Assembly: GCF_014126615.1 (NCBI RefSeq)
Contig: NZ_CP059897.1
Location: forward strand, 620,001-684,000
DNA: 64,000 nucleotides
Reading direction: 5' to 3'
Source: Ciceribacter thiooxidans
GTDB taxonomy: Bacteria > Pseudomonadota > Alphaproteobacteria > Rhizobiales > Rhizobiaceae
The notes beneath the pieces were generated by a model. The model did not search any database. It saw only the letters and a list, made by a program, of their open reading frames with translations, and was not told the origin of the DNA. Made by a program: the position numbers and the translations under genes. Positions within the stretch are counted from its first letter, which is position 1, and every line of letters starts with the position of its first letter. Below are positions 1 through 9,832 of the stretch, one piece after another.

Positions 1-1166
1 CCGAGAACCGTGATCCCGATGCCGAGATCTTCGAGATGGTGCGTTCCGTCGTCGGTAAGGATACGCCCGTTGTCGCGACCCTCGACCTTCACGGAAACGT
101 CTCGGACCGTATGGTTGCCGCGGTCGACCTCGTGATTGCCTACCAAACGAATCCCCACGTCGATATGGTAGCGCGGGGCCGCGAGGCCGCCGCGGCGTTG
201 ATCGAAATGCTTGATGGATTGCGTCCGGTCGCGAGCATCATCCGTCTGCCTGTCTGTCCACCGACGGTGACCCTTCTTACGGAGAAGGGTCCTTATGCGG
301 ATCTGATGAAATATGGGCAAGCCAAGTCGGGTGGTGAGATCATGAATGTCTCAATTCTCGGCGGTTTTGCCTATGCCGATACGCCAAAAAACGGCTTGTG
401 CATCATCGTGACTGCCCGGAGCGATCGCGCCCGTGCCGAAGCGGTCGCCCGTGATATCGCCGAAACGGCCTGGAAGGACTACCGTCGCTACGATCCGCAT
501 CTGACCTCGCTCGATGATGCCGTTGCGAAAGCGGTTGCTGTGGGGGAAAATCCGGATCTTCCGGCCGTTATTCTTGCCGATGTCGCGGACAATCCCGGCG
601 GTGGGGCAAACGGTAACACGACATGGATCCTCGAGGCGCTTGTGAGTGCCCGCGCCAAGGGTAGCGTCCTCGGCATCTTCAACGATCCCCTGCTGGCCCA
701 GGAAGCAATGCAACTCGGTGTGGGCGAAACATTCCGGGCTGTTTTCAACCGGGTCGAGCCGGATCGCTTCTCGCGCAGGTTCGAGGCAAACGCCACGATA
801 GTGCGTATTCGGGACGGTGACTGCGTAGGCCGCCGTGGCTTCTACGCCAACCGCAGGCTCAATTTGGGCACGACGGTTCTCCTTGATGTGGAAGGCGTTC
901 AGGTCGTTGTCGTTTCCATCCGCACACAATGTGCCGATCCAGTCTTTCTGGAGATGATGGGAATCGACATCGCCAAGGCACGATCAGTCGTCGTCAAATC
1001 CCGCGGCCATTTTCGCGCCGGTTTCGACGAGTTCTTCGGTCCGGATCAAGTCGTGGAGGTGGACGCGCCTGGTCTTTCGTCGCCGATACTCTCGCGTTTC
1101 GAGTTCAAGTTCCTGCCCCGCCCCATCTTTCCTGTCGATCGCGACGTCACCTGGCCGCGCGGCTGA
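1..1166 (+). CDS. M81 family metallopeptidase (MlrC-like), 5' end outside window
   Basis: The reading frame is open from base 3 of the window, so the first ATG at 36 is internal and the N-terminus lies upstream. The visible part resembles M81 (microcystinase C/MlrC) proteins, with the conserved LDLHGN segment and TNPHVD segment that carry metal-binding His/Asp residues, and the Gly-rich DNPGGGANGNTT segment. Family members are usually near 490 residues; about 387 are visible here. Rhizobial M81 proteins are often encoded beside D-amino-acid enzymes and ABC importers, as here, so a hydrolase acting on an imported peptide or amide is more likely than true microcystin degradation. The substrate is unknown. 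Confidence 0.85.
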   Translation, partial: ENRDPDAEIFEMVRSVVGKDTPVVATLDLHGNVSDRMVAAVDLVIAYQTNPHVDMVARGREAAAALIEMLDGLRPVASIIRLPVCPPTVTLLTEKGPYADLMKYGQAKSGGEIMNVSILGGFAYADTPKNGLCIIVTARSDRARAEAVARDIAETAWKDYRRYDPHLTSLDDAVAKAVAVGENPDLPAVILADVADNPGGGANGNTTWILEALVSARAKGSVLGIFNDPLLAQEAMQLGVGETFRAVFNRVEPDRFSRRFEANATIVRIRDGDCVGRRGFYANRRLNLGTTVLLDVEGVQVVVVSIRTQCADPVFLEMMGIDIAKARSVVVKSRGHFRAGFDEFFGPDQVVEVDAPGLSSPILSRFEFKFLPRPIFPVDRDVTWPRG

Positions 1167-1198
1167 AGCCGAACTCACCTATATTCTGGAAGGGAAAC

Positions 1199-2338
1199 AT
1201 GGGATTGAAGGATCTCAACACTCCGAGCCTTATTCTGGACCGAGGGATATTGGAGACCAATACGCGACGTATGACCTCGAGACTCGAGGATCACGGCGTG
1301 CGTTTCCGCCCCCACCTGAAAACCGCGAAATCCATCGACGTCGCCCGCATCGCGATTGCCGGGAACTTCGGTGGCGTGATGGTATCGACGCTCAAAGAGG
1401 CGGAATACCTTGCTGACAACGGCATAACGGATATCACCTATGGTGTCACCGTTCTTCCCGACAAGCTGCCCCGGATCGCCGCTCTCGTCAAACGTGGGAT
1501 CAAGATCGGTGTGATACTCGACCAGGTGGACTTTGCCCGGGAAATCAGCCGGCAAGCCGTCGATCTCGGTATCGTGCTGGATGTCCTCATCGAACTGGAT
1601 TCAGGAGAGAAGCGCGCCGGCGTCTTCGCCGAGTCGCCCGAATTGCTCGAAATTGGACGTGCGCTCGTAGAACTCCCAGGGACCCGTCTCGAAGGCGTGC
1701 TCACGCATGCCGGACATTCGTACCAGTGCCGTACCATCGAGGACATCCGCAAGGTTGCGGAAGAAGAGCGGATGGTGGCGGTAACCGCGGCGACACGCCT
1801 ACGCGCGATTGGCCTTCCGGTTCCCGTTGTCAGCGTCGGCTCCACGCCGACTGCCACCCATGGTGTCAGCTTCGAGGGGCTGACCGAAGTTCGCTGTGGC
1901 GTCTACATGTTCGGCGATGTCATGCAGTCGGAAATCCATTCCTGCGAGCCGCGCGACATCGCCTTATCGGTGCTTGCGACGGTCATCGGCCACCGGCCCC
2001 AGTTCAATACTGCCCTGATCGACGCGGGAGCCCTCGCTCTGTCGAAGGACCGCAGCACCGCAGCCCCCGGTCTCGCGGAGGATATCGGCTTCGGCATGGT
2101 TATGGACATGTCTTGCCGGCAGCGCATCTCCGGAGTCACGGTGGGTCATGTCTATCAGGAACACGGACTTTTGGTCAGCCAGGGACCTTTCCCCTACCAT
2201 CTGTTGCCGGTCGGTTCGAAGGTAAGGGTGCTGCCCAACCATGCCTGCATGACTGCGGCGATGTATGATCGCTACCACGTCATTGTGGGCGACGACGACC
2301 AGCACATTGCCTCATGGCCACGCATCAACGGCTGGTAG
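1199..2338 (+). CDS. DSD1-type PLP enzyme (D-serine dehydratase / D-threonine aldolase family)
   Basis: This is a fold-type III PLP enzyme of 379 residues with an alanine-racemase-like N-terminal barrel. RPHLKTAKS near residue 41 supplies the Schiff-base lysine. The C-terminal PNHACMTAA segment carries His348 and Cys350. In this family an HxC pair binds Zn in D-serine dehydratases, whereas D-threonine aldolases have HxD, so D-serine or D-threonine dehydratase-like chemistry is favoured. The frame is open further upstream, but the ATG at 1199 follows GGAAGGG and begins the family alignment. It lies 32 bases after the M81 gene on the same strand, so the two are probably co-transcribed. Confidence 0.82.
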   Translation: MGLKDLNTPSLILDRGILETNTRRMTSRLEDHGVRFRPHLKTAKSIDVARIAIAGNFGGVMVSTLKEAEYLADNGITDITYGVTVLPDKLPRIAALVKRGIKIGVILDQVDFAREISRQAVDLGIVLDVLIELDSGEKRAGVFAESPELLEIGRALVELPGTRLEGVLTHAGHSYQCRTIEDIRKVAEEERMVAVTAATRLRAIGLPVPVVSVGSTPTATHGVSFEGLTEVRCGVYMFGDVMQSEIHSCEPRDIALSVLATVIGHRPQFNTALIDAGALALSKDRSTAAPGLAEDIGFGMVMDMSCRQRISGVTVGHVYQEHGLLVSQGPFPYHLLPVGSKVRVLPNHACMTAAMYDRYHVIVGDDDQHIASWPRINGW

Positions 2339-2509
2339 GGTGCTGCTGTTCGCAGTTCTGGTGAGTGGAGATCAGCGCATCGTTCCCGAACGGAGCCGTG
2401 CGCCACGCTTGCTTTACCTTCAACGATAGAGAGCGTGTCGGCCGCGATGGTCACGCTCTCTCTCTTAGCGGCTCATCGCAAGACCGATGTCCAGGAGCAC
2501 CTAATCCGT

Positions 2510-3580
2510 TCAGATTCGTACGCCGGTCGACGCATCAAACAGGTGAACGGATTCCTGCGGGCAATGCACCCTGATCACCTGTCCGGGCGTGAAGGCCTGC
2601 CGCGCGTTCGTCAGCGCGCATATCCGCTTGCCGGCGACGTTGGCAAAGATCTGAACGTTTGGACCGGTCGGCTCGACAACTTCGATAACCGCGTCGAACC
2701 CCTCAGGCCCGGAAGACAGATCCAGATGTTCCGGTCTTGCGCCGTAGATGACCTTCCGGCCCGGGCTCACGCCGGCTTGCCGCGAAATCGCCATCCTTGT
2801 TCCGTCTGAGGCCACCACGGAAGGTCCGTTGTCATCGGCGGCCACAACGCCCTCGATGAAGTTCATGGAAGGAGACCCGATGAAATCCGCAACAAAGAGG
2901 TTGGTCGGGTAGTCGTAGAGCTCCATCGGCGTGCCGACCTGTTCCACGCGGCCCTTGTTCATCACCACGATACGATCCGCCATGGTCATGGCCTCGATCT
3001 GGTCATGGGTCACATAGACGGACGTGGTCTTGAGCCTTTGGTGGAGAGCCTTGATCTCGGTGCGCATGACGACGCGTAGCTTTGCGTCGAGGTTGGACAG
3101 AGGTTCGTCGAACAGGAAGACCTGGGCATCCCGGACCAGCGCCCGGCCCATGGCGACACGCTGACGCTGGCCGCCCGACAACTGCCGGGGAGAACGCTCC
3201 AGATAGGGCCCGAGATTGAGGATCTCGGCTGCCTCGTGGATCTTGGTCGATATCTCTTCCTTCGGCTTCTTCCTCAGCTTGAGACTGAAGCCGATGTTGT
3301 CGAAAACCGTCATGTGAGGATAGAGAGCATAGTTCTGAAAGACCATGGCGATGTCGCGGTCGCGCGGCGGAACGTCGTTGATGACGCGCGATCCTATCAA
3401 GATTTCACCACCCGAGATCGGCTCCAGGCCGGCGATCATGCGCAGGAGTGTCGACTTGCCGCAACCCGATGGACCGACAAGAACGACGAATTCCTGGTCC
3501 TTAATTTCGATATCGACGCCGTGAATGATTTGCAGAGCGCCGAACCGCTTCTCGATGCCTTTGATTGTAACCGATGCCAT
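2510..3580 (-). CDS. CUT1-type ABC importer ATPase (UgpC/MalK-like)
   Basis: This 356-residue ATPase energises a carbohydrate-type (CUT1) importer. Walker A GPSGCGKST, signature LSGGQRQRVAMGRAL and Walker B VFLFDEPLSNLDA are intact, and about 120 C-terminal residues form the regulatory TOBE region typical of MalK/UgpC. The frame extends upstream to 3724, but the ATG at 3580 (MASVTIKGIEKRF) is the canonical family start. It is the last gene of a minus-strand operon in the order binding protein, permease, permease, ATPase. Its 3' end converges with the DSD1-type gene. Confidence 0.9.
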   Translation of the reverse strand: MASVTIKGIEKRFGALQIIHGVDIEIKDQEFVVLVGPSGCGKSTLLRMIAGLEPISGGEILIGSRVINDVPPRDRDIAMVFQNYALYPHMTVFDNIGFSLKLRKKPKEEISTKIHEAAEILNLGPYLERSPRQLSGGQRQRVAMGRALVRDAQVFLFDEPLSNLDAKLRVVMRTEIKALHQRLKTTSVYVTHDQIEAMTMADRIVVMNKGRVEQVGTPMELYDYPTNLFVADFIGSPSMNFIEGVVAADDNGPSVVASDGTRMAISRQAGVSPGRKVIYGARPEHLDLSSGPEGFDAVIEVVEPTGPNVQIFANVAGKRICALTNARQAFTPGQVIRVHCPQESVHLFDASTGVRI

Positions 3581-3620
3581 GAATGCGAAGTCCTTTTGTG
3601 TTCCGGATCGTTCCGAGGGC

Positions 3621-4451
3621 TTACTTGACCGCTCCGAGCGCCATGCCGCGGATGAGATAACGTTGCAGCCAGGAGAAGACGATGGCGACCGGCACTGTGG
3701 CGAGCACGGTGCTCGCCATGACATGGTGCCATTCGACCTGGTATCGGCCAGCTACCTGGGAGAAGATTTGCACCGGCAGCGTGTAATCGTTCTGGTTGCG
3801 GATCAGCGTGAGCGCCAGCACGAACTCGTTCCAGCTGTTGATGAATGTGAAAATTGCCGTGACCACCATTGCGGGAATGGCGAGAGGCAGGAAGATCTTC
3901 ACAAGGCTGGTGAAATGGGTTGCGCCATCTATCCAGGAGGCCTCCTCGAGGTCGCGCGGTATCGTATTGAAGTAGCTCTGCAGCATCCAGATCGTGAAAG
4001 CCATGTTGAAGGCAACATAGGTGACGACCAGCGAATTGAGGCTGTTGACCAGATTGAGGTGTACCATCAGCCGGAACAGGCCCAGGACGAGAACGATTGG
4101 CGACATCATCTGGGTCATCAGCAGGAAGTTTCTGTAGAGTCCCTTGCCGACGAACCGGTAGCGGGAAAGTGCGTAGGCCGCGGGGATAGACAGCAGGATC
4201 GCGATAATGGTGGATGCGATGCTGACATAAAGGCTGTTGAGCAGTGCGCCACCGAAGTTGGTCTTCGCCCACATCTCGACGAAGTTTACCCAGCGAAATT
4301 CACTGAAAGTCCAAGTCGGCGGATAGACAAACAGTTCGTCGCGTGGTCGCACGGCGGTCACGAACATAATGCCGAATGGAAGGAGGATGACAACGCAAAG
4401 GGGAGAGAGCAGGACCCAGTAGAGTATCGATTTCTTGAGTTTAGGCGTCAT
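3621..4451 (-). CDS. CUT1 ABC importer permease (MalG/UgpE-like)
   Basis: This is an inner-membrane permease of 276 residues with six predicted hydrophobic segments and the cytoplasmic EAA loop ([15 protein letters not shown]) that docks on the ATPase. It is of usual length for the MalG/UgpE half. Its start overlaps the end of the upstream permease gene by 11 bases, which indicates translational coupling. Together with 2510-3580, 4441-5349 and 5426-6658 it completes an importer. CUT1 systems normally carry sugars or sugar derivatives, whereas the surrounding enzymes suggest amino-acid-like substrates, so the ligand remains open. Confidence 0.9.
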   Translation of the reverse strand: MTPKLKKSILYWVLLSPLCVVILLPFGIMFVTAVRPRDELFVYPPTWTFSEFRWVNFVEMWAKTNFGGALLNSLYVSIASTIIAILLSIPAAYALSRYRFVGKGLYRNFLLMTQMMSPIVLVLGLFRLMVHLNLVNSLNSLVVTYVAFNMAFTIWMLQSYFNTIPRDLEEASWIDGATHFTSLVKIFLPLAIPAMVVTAIFTFINSWNEFVLALTLIRNQNDYTLPVQIFSQVAGRYQVEWHHVMASTVLATVPVAIVFSWLQRYLIRGMALGAVK

Positions 4452-5349
4452 TTATGACCTGCTCCTCGGCTAGATTGTCGGATTCCTGGCGCATGACGAG
4501 GAAGACGTAGGCGATGGTGAAGACGAAGAGCACACCGAACATGATCAACGAGATCGCCGATGCCTTGCCCAGTTGTCCGAAGCGGAAGGCGAGCTTGTAG
4601 AGGTAGGTGACGAGGATGTCGGTACCATTTGCCGGACCGCCCTCTGTCATGACCCAGATGATCGGCAATGAATTGAAGACGTAGATGACGTTGAGGACGA
4701 TGGCGATATTGATGAAGGGCTTCATCAGCGGCAACGTGATATGGCGAAACATTTCCAACGGCCTCGCTCCATCGACAGCTGCCGCCTCATACGAGTCCTG
4801 TGGCAACGAGGACAACCCGCCCAGAAAGATCGTCGTCGTAAACGGTATCGAAACCAGGATCCCGACCAGGATCTCTACGGTGAATGCCAGTGAAGCCGTG
4901 GCCAGCCATTCGACTGGCTCTGAAATGATATGGAGGTCCATCAGTGTGGCATTGATCAGACCGGCGCGGCCGTTGAGGCTCCAGCGCCAAAGTACGGCTG
5001 TCATGGTCAGCGAGATTGCCCAGGGCAACATGATGATGACGCGTGCCACGCTGCGGCCATAGAAATCGTCGTTCAGCATGATGGCGACTGGCAGCGATAT
5101 GACCAGTGTGCCGCCGACCACGACGACGGTCCAGATCACCGTGCGCCCGAGCGACGCATAGAAAAGCGGATCGGCGAAGACTTCCGAGAAGTTCTTCAAA
5201 CCTGAAAACCCCATCAGCTTGCCGAAGCGGCTGACCTCCTGCATCGAAGTCCATCCAAGATCGAGAACCGGATAACCGATGATCAGGACTGCAAGCAGCA
5301 GGCTCGGCAGGATCATAAGCAGAGGCGTGGAGCGCAACGTAGATTTCAT
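4441..5349 (-). CDS. CUT1 ABC importer permease (MalF/UgpA-like)
   Basis: This 302-residue membrane protein has the MalF/UgpA permease fold without the large periplasmic insertion of enteric MalF. An EAA loop is visible ([17 protein letters not shown]). It pairs with the MalG-like subunit encoded immediately downstream. A strong hairpin at 5389-5418 separates it from the binding-protein gene, so its expression is probably lower than that of the binding protein, as is common in such operons. Confidence 0.9.
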   Translation of the reverse strand: MKSTLRSTPLLMILPSLLLAVLIIGYPVLDLGWTSMQEVSRFGKLMGFSGLKNFSEVFADPLFYASLGRTVIWTVVVVGGTLVISLPVAIMLNDDFYGRSVARVIIMLPWAISLTMTAVLWRWSLNGRAGLINATLMDLHIISEPVEWLATASLAFTVEILVGILVSIPFTTTIFLGGLSSLPQDSYEAAAVDGARPLEMFRHITLPLMKPFINIAIVLNVIYVFNSLPIIWVMTEGGPANGTDILVTYLYKLAFRFGQLGKASAISLIMFGVLFVFTIAYVFLVMRQESDNLAEEQVINDA

Positions 5350-5388
5350 TAGGGGGCTTCCCGTCCTGGTCCGCCGGACATGACATCG

Positions 5389-5418
5389 AAAAAGGGGCAG
5401 CAGTCGCCGCCCCTTTTT
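5389..5418 (-). terminator. Hairpin between binding-protein and permease genes (attenuator)
   Basis: A perfect 10-bp stem (AAAAAGGGGC pairing with GCCCCTTTTT) with a 10-base loop lies 8 bases after the binding-protein stop codon on the minus strand and before the MalF-like gene. The arms carry their own A/T tracts, so it can act as a Rho-independent terminator. Partial read-through would set the usual excess of binding protein over permease. Confidence 0.8.
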
Positions 5419-5425
5419 GTCTCGT

Positions 5426-6658
5426 TTACTTGCCGCGGATCTTGTTGATTTCGGCTGCTGCGGCCTTGAGGGCTTCTTCAGGCTGGGCCTGGCCGAGATA
5501 GATCTGCTGCATCGTGCGAACCGTCACGTCGGCGATTTCTTCCCAGTTGGCGATGGTCGGAGCGAACTTGGCATACGGAAGGCCCGCAGCAAAGCCGGCG
5601 ATGTCCGGGTCCTTGGTGAAGTTGTCGAGTGTCGCGACGTTCTTCGTCACCGGCAGGAAGCCTTCGCCGAGGTCGAATTTCTGACGCCATTCATCCCTGT
5701 AGGAAAACTCGATGAACTTCCAGGCTTCCTTCTTCACCTGCGACGAGGAGAAGAGCATCAGCGTATCCGTCACGCCATAGGTGGCCTTGGCTTTTCCTTC
5801 CGGGAACGGCATGACCGCATATTTCAGGTTCGGAGCTTCCGCCTTGATCTGCGGGATCAGCATCGGGAAGGTAAATACCATACCGAGCTTGCCCTGCTTG
5901 AACATGTTGAAGATTTCTTCGCGGTTGTAATTTGTCGGCGAGGGCTGGGTCAGGCCTTCATCGATCAGCTTCTTGTACAGCGTTGCTGCTGCGAGCGCTT
6001 CCGGTGTGTCGAGGCCCGAGGTGCCGTCAGCCTTCAGGATGTCGCCTCCATGCGTCCAGAGGCTGTAGTAGTAGTAGGCGTCCGTCTCGATTTCCTTGCC
6101 CTGGAGACCGAAGGGAAACACATCCGGCAAGGTTTTCAGCTTCTTGGCCGCCTCGTAGAACTCGTCCCAATTGGTCGGAGCCTTGGCGCCCGCCTTGTCC
6201 AGAAGCTCGGTATTGACGAGCATGGCGCGAGCGGATGCTGCGACCGGCAAGCCCATGATCTTGCCGTCGATGACCGACGGCGACATGAAGGTATCGATGA
6301 AGGTCGCCTTGAATTCCGGTGTAAGGTAGGAATCGACCGGCTCGGCGATGCCCTGCTGTTCGAAATCGACAAGCCAGCGTGTGCCGATGATCGAAATGTC
6401 CGGCGCCTGTCCTCCGGCAATGTCGGTGGTCAGACGCTGCAAGAGCGTGTCCCACGGAACTACCTGTATGTTGATCTTGATGTCGGGATTTTCCTGCTGG
6501 AACGCGTCCGCCATTTCCTGGAAGAAGGGTCCGGTCTTGGAACTATACTCCGCGACGGTGAAATTGACCTGCGTCTCCGCCAAGGCCGGAGCCCCTGCCC
6601 AAGCCATGCCCACGGCCAGTGCGGATGCTGTCATTGCACTCCGAATGCTGAAATTCAT
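5426..6658 (-). CDS. Extracellular solute-binding protein, family 1 (CUT1 importer)
   Basis: This 410-residue periplasmic binding protein is first in the importer operon. An N-terminal signal peptide is clear ([17 protein letters not shown], cleavage after APALA), followed by a family 1 bacterial solute-binding fold typical of sugar importers. Upstream of the start, the minus strand reads GGAGAACACATCG before ATG, a reasonable ribosome site. The ligand cannot be deduced from sequence; neighbouring D-amino-acid, epimerase and ornithine-cyclodeaminase-family genes hint at a sugar-like or amino-sugar conjugate. Confidence 0.9.
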   Translation of the reverse strand: MNFSIRSAMTASALAVGMAWAGAPALAETQVNFTVAEYSSKTGPFFQEMADAFQQENPDIKINIQVVPWDTLLQRLTTDIAGGQAPDISIIGTRWLVDFEQQGIAEPVDSYLTPEFKATFIDTFMSPSVIDGKIMGLPVAASARAMLVNTELLDKAGAKAPTNWDEFYEAAKKLKTLPDVFPFGLQGKEIETDAYYYYSLWTHGGDILKADGTSGLDTPEALAAATLYKKLIDEGLTQPSPTNYNREEIFNMFKQGKLGMVFTFPMLIPQIKAEAPNLKYAVMPFPEGKAKATYGVTDTLMLFSSSQVKKEAWKFIEFSYRDEWRQKFDLGEGFLPVTKNVATLDNFTKDPDIAGFAAGLPYAKFAPTIANWEEIADVTVRTMQQIYLGQAQPEEALKAAAAEINKIRGK

Positions 6659-6734
6659 CGATGTGTTCTCCTCATGGGGTCGCTATCCCTTCTTCTACCT
6701 GACGCATTTCGCATTCAGGCTTTCGACTTGACGA

Positions 6735-6745
6735 GCACACTGTGC
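6735..6745. promoter_or_regulatory. Small dyad upstream of the importer operon
   Basis: GCACA-C-TGTGC, a perfect 5-bp dyad around one base, sits about 75 bases upstream of the binding-protein start in the 254-base intergenic region. It could be an operator for a LacI- or GntR-type regulator encoded elsewhere. No regulator gene is present in this locus, and a dyad this short can occur by chance. Confidence 0.3.
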
Positions 6746-6855
6746 GACACCATTAAGGCGGGTTAAAATACTATTATCGCATGAAGGCATGAAGAAGCGG
6801 CATAGCGGCGAGGCGCGAGACAAGGCCACGCCGCGCGGATACGCAGAACGCAAAA

Positions 6856-6877
6856 AAGGCGGGCCTAAACCCGCCTT
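6856..6877 (-). terminator. Rho-independent terminator after the epimerase gene
   Basis: An 8-bp stem (AAGGCGGG / CCCGCCTT) with loop CCTAAA is followed, reading the minus strand, by a run of six T. It lies about 35 bases beyond the stop codon of the epimerase gene and insulates the importer operon from it. Confidence 0.85.
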
Positions 6878-6912
6878 CGTTCTAACCAACCGATGTTTCC
6901 CGGACGATCCTG

Positions 6913-7788
6913 TCAGGGCCGGCCCCAGTCATACTCCGGTTCATAGCCAAGCACGCGACGAGCCTTGTCGATCGACAGGAGCGTTTCCCGACCCTTGATA
7001 GGACGTTTGACGGCCACGTTCGGGAAAATCGAAGCCATCAGTTCGGCGCTGCCGCGCGCCATCACGGTATCCGCGTTCGCGATGATGAAATGGTCGGCGC
7101 CGACTAGATCGACATGTAATGCCTTCCGTACCGCCTGCGCGCAATCGCGCCCGTCAATATAGCCCCAGCAGTTCCATTCCCTGAAGTGCGGATCGTCCTG
7201 CCACGAGGCGAACTGTTCATAGTCAGCGGGCTCCATGACGTTGGACAGCCTCAGCCCGATGAAGGTCGTGTCCGGATTCCAGCGCTGCATCTGCCGTGCC
7301 ATCTCCTCTCCGAGATCTTTCGATAGTGAGTAGGCGCTTTCGGGACGCATCGGATGGTCTTCGTCTACCGGCACATAGGAAGGCGGGTTCGACGGGCTGA
7401 AGGGAAGTCCGAGCGTGGTTTCGCTCGATGCCCAGACGATGCGCTTGACACCGACGCGGATCGCCGCATCGAAGACATTGTAGGTCGACACGACATTGTT
7501 TCGGAAGATGACGTCGTCGGGCATCAGGTCAGGAGCGGGGATGGCCGCGAGATGGACGACTGCGTCCGGCGTGCGGAACTTGCGGAAGGGATGATCCTTG
7601 CCACCGCTCCACTGCATGGCGTCGATGACCTGGCCGAGATCGTTGAGGTCGACCTTGTAGAACGGGCAGACGGGATCCTTCGACGCCTGCATGTCGATGT
7701 TCAGGACGTTGTAGCCATGCTCAACGAGACCGCGGCACACCGCCCGGCCTGCCTTGCCGCTGCCACCAGTCACGACGATGTTCTTCAT
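6913..7788 (-). CDS. NAD-dependent epimerase/dehydratase (extended SDR)
   Basis: The 291-residue protein is an extended short-chain dehydrogenase. It has the nucleotide motif TGGSGKAG at the N-terminus and an active-site YSLSKDLG (YxxxK) near the middle, with ASSETT supplying the serine region. Such enzymes epimerise or oxidise sugars, often nucleotide sugars or uronates. The frame is open to 8154, but the ATG at 7788 follows AGGGAGC and starts right at the Rossmann fold. It is transcribed divergently from the SDR gene at 8031. Its presence beside a CUT1 importer favours a sugar-containing substrate. Confidence 0.85.
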   Translation of the reverse strand: MKNIVVTGGSGKAGRAVCRGLVEHGYNVLNIDMQASKDPVCPFYKVDLNDLGQVIDAMQWSGGKDHPFRKFRTPDAVVHLAAIPAPDLMPDDVIFRNNVVSTYNVFDAAIRVGVKRIVWASSETTLGLPFSPSNPPSYVPVDEDHPMRPESAYSLSKDLGEEMARQMQRWNPDTTFIGLRLSNVMEPADYEQFASWQDDPHFREWNCWGYIDGRDCAQAVRKALHVDLVGADHFIIANADTVMARGSAELMASIFPNVAVKRPIKGRETLLSIDKARRVLGYEPEYDWGRP

Positions 7789-8030
7789 TCGATGCTCCCT
7801 TACCTGTGCGATGCCGCCGAATTCCCTGCGGGTTTCCGTCCGGCGGGCAGATCGAGTCACCCTACGTCCGTGCGATGCGGCAAGGCGAATGCGAAATCGT
7901 GATCCTGTCATGTTTGTTCTGCATTGGAAGACTGAACCGTCCGCCGGTAGTTGTCGATGAGGATGGCAGGGGCGCAAATGGGTTGCCGTCGCGCTTTCCA
8001 ACGCAACAAGTGATCGACAGGAGTCGAGAT

Positions 8031-8825
8031 ATGCCGCGCCATGACGGGACCATTGCGATTGTGACGGGTGCAGGCCACGGTATCGGCCGCTGCATAGCCG
8101 GCCAGCTGGCTGCCGAGGGCGCCGCGGTTGCCGTGCTGGAAGTGGATGAGCCAAGCGGCCACGAGACGGTCAGCCAGATCATCGAGGCCGACGGGCGCGC
8201 GGTCTTCGTCAAGGCCGACATCACCGACGCGGCCCAAGTCGAGACCGCCTTTTCCGCTGCCGAGGCGGCGCTTGGGCCCGCAAACCTTCTTGTCAACAAT
8301 GCGGCCTTTACCGATGCCGGCGACCTTAAGGGAATGAAGCTCGAATCCTGGCATCGCGAGATCGAAGTCAACCTCAACGGCACCTATCACTGCATAAGAG
8401 CGATCATCCCGCGCATGCGAGCCAAGGGTGGCGGCGCCATCGTCAATATCGCGTCGGTGAACGGGATGCGCTACTTCGGCAATCCCAGCTACAGTGCCGC
8501 CAAGGCTGGCATCATCAACCTTACCATGTCAGTGGCCTCCGAATTCGGCCGCGACGGCATCCGCTGCAACGCAGTGTGCCCCGGTTCGGTGCGAACCGAA
8601 AACGTCACCTGGACCATTCGCCAGCAGAAGGATCCGGACATATTCCAGAAGCTTGGTCGCTGGTATCCGCTCGGTCGCGTCGCCGAGCCCATGGACATTG
8701 CCAGAGCTGTCTGCTTCCTCGGATCCGACGAGGCCGGATATATATCCGGAGTTGCACTGCCGGTCGACGGCGGCATGCTGGCCGGAATGAATGTCATGAT
8801 CGATGAATTCATCCTAGAAGCCTGA
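8031..8825 (+). CDS. Short-chain dehydrogenase/reductase
   Basis: This classical SDR has 264 residues. The cofactor motif TGAGHGIGR, the NNA motif in LLVNNAAF, the catalytic serine in NIASVNG and YSAAKAG (YxxxK) are all intact. Classical SDRs oxidise or reduce alcohols and ketones with NAD(P). The track frame opens earlier at 7806, but the ATG at 8031 begins the family sequence and follows an AGGAG-like site. It is followed after 21 bases by the ornithine-cyclodeaminase-family gene and then by an uncharacterised gene, forming a plus-strand operon. Confidence 0.88.
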   Translation: MPRHDGTIAIVTGAGHGIGRCIAGQLAAEGAAVAVLEVDEPSGHETVSQIIEADGRAVFVKADITDAAQVETAFSAAEAALGPANLLVNNAAFTDAGDLKGMKLESWHREIEVNLNGTYHCIRAIIPRMRAKGGGAIVNIASVNGMRYFGNPSYSAAKAGIINLTMSVASEFGRDGIRCNAVCPGSVRTENVTWTIRQQKDPDIFQKLGRWYPLGRVAEPMDIARAVCFLGSDEAGYISGVALPVDGGMLAGMNVMIDEFILEA

Positions 8826-8846
8826 CTCAATCAGCGGAGACTAAGC

Positions 8847-9818
8847 ATGCTGATCATTTCCGAAGCTCTGGCCCGGGATCTCGTCACCATCGAGGAAACC
8901 ATCGAGGCAGTCGAGCAGACCTTTGCAGCCATGGCGCGGGGTTTCGCGCGGAACTATCCGGTGGTTCGCGAGGTCGTCGGCCATGCGGACGCCGTCTTCG
9001 GTGTGAAGACGGGAGCCGACGTCTCCGCACCGTTTCTCGGTCTTAAGGCGGGCGGCTACTGGCCGCACAACTTGGCCCGCGGATTGACGAACCATCAGTC
9101 CGCCACGCTCCTATTCGACCTCAATACCGGGCGTGCATCGGCGCTCGTCAGCGCCAATTACCTCACCGGCGTCCGTACCGGGGCCGCAAGCGCGATTGCT
9201 ACCAAGCACCTTTCCCGAGCGGATTCGGCGGTCCTGGGCATCATCGGAACGGGCACACAGTCCGTCTATCAACTACTGGCGACCCTTGCTGTCCGGCAGA
9301 TCACGACCGTACATGCATGGGATCCCTCGCCGGGCAACCTGGCCGCCTTCGGCAAGACGGTTGTTGAGCTCGGCCTTGATTACCATGCCCACGAGAACCG
9401 CGAGGACGTCGCCCGGCTTTCCGACATTCTAATCACCGTCACGCCCTCTACCAAGGCTCTGGTTGACCGGGCTTGGGTTCGGCCGGGAACGCATATCTCC
9501 GCCATGGGCGCCGACACGAAAGGCAAGCAGGAGCTTGATCCACGGCTCGTCTCTGCTGCCGCGCTCTTCGTCGACGAAGCGGCCCAATCGATCAGTATTG
9601 GCGAGTTCCAGCACGCCTATGCGCAGGGGTTGATCAAGGAGAGCGATATTCGCGGCTCAATCGGCGAGGTGATCTCTGGTATCAGTGAAGGACGCAGGTC
9701 CGCCGAGGAGATCACGATCTTCGACGGAACAGGCGTGTCGCTGCAGGATCTGGTTGTCGCCGACCTCGCTGTCCGGCGAGCCGCCGAAAATGGTTTGGGA
9801 TCCGCGGTTGAGTTCTGA
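8847..9818 (+). CDS. Ornithine cyclodeaminase / mu-crystallin family protein
   Basis: The 323-residue protein belongs to the OCD/mu-crystallin family: the substrate lysine region GLKAGGYW, an arginine in GVRTGAASA, and a Rossmann motif IIGTGTQSV. Members include ornithine cyclodeaminase, alanine dehydrogenase and ketimine reductases, all acting on amino or imino acids with NAD(P)H. The gene sits in the SDR operon. Together with the DSD1-type and D-aminoacylase genes it suggests that an amino acid or imine is an intermediate of this pathway. The exact reaction cannot be assigned. Confidence 0.87.
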   Translation: MLIISEALARDLVTIEETIEAVEQTFAAMARGFARNYPVVREVVGHADAVFGVKTGADVSAPFLGLKAGGYWPHNLARGLTNHQSATLLFDLNTGRASALVSANYLTGVRTGAASAIATKHLSRADSAVLGIIGTGTQSVYQLLATLAVRQITTVHAWDPSPGNLAAFGKTVVELGLDYHAHENREDVARLSDILITVTPSTKALVDRAWVRPGTHISAMGADTKGKQELDPRLVSAAALFVDEAAQSISIGEFQHAYAQGLIKESDIRGSIGEVISGISEGRRSAEEITIFDGTGVSLQDLVVADLAVRRAAENGLGSAVEF

Positions 9819-9832
9819 CGGGCTTGCCGGCG

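Noticed and set aside
1..1166. Calling the first gene a microcystin-degrading enzyme
   Set aside because: M81 proteins are widespread in rhizobia without microcystin metabolism, and mlrA, mlrB and mlrD are absent here.
929..1198. Upstream extension of the DSD1-type gene into the M81 gene
   Set aside because: The extension overlaps conserved M81 coding sequence, and the ATG at 1199 has a good ribosome site.
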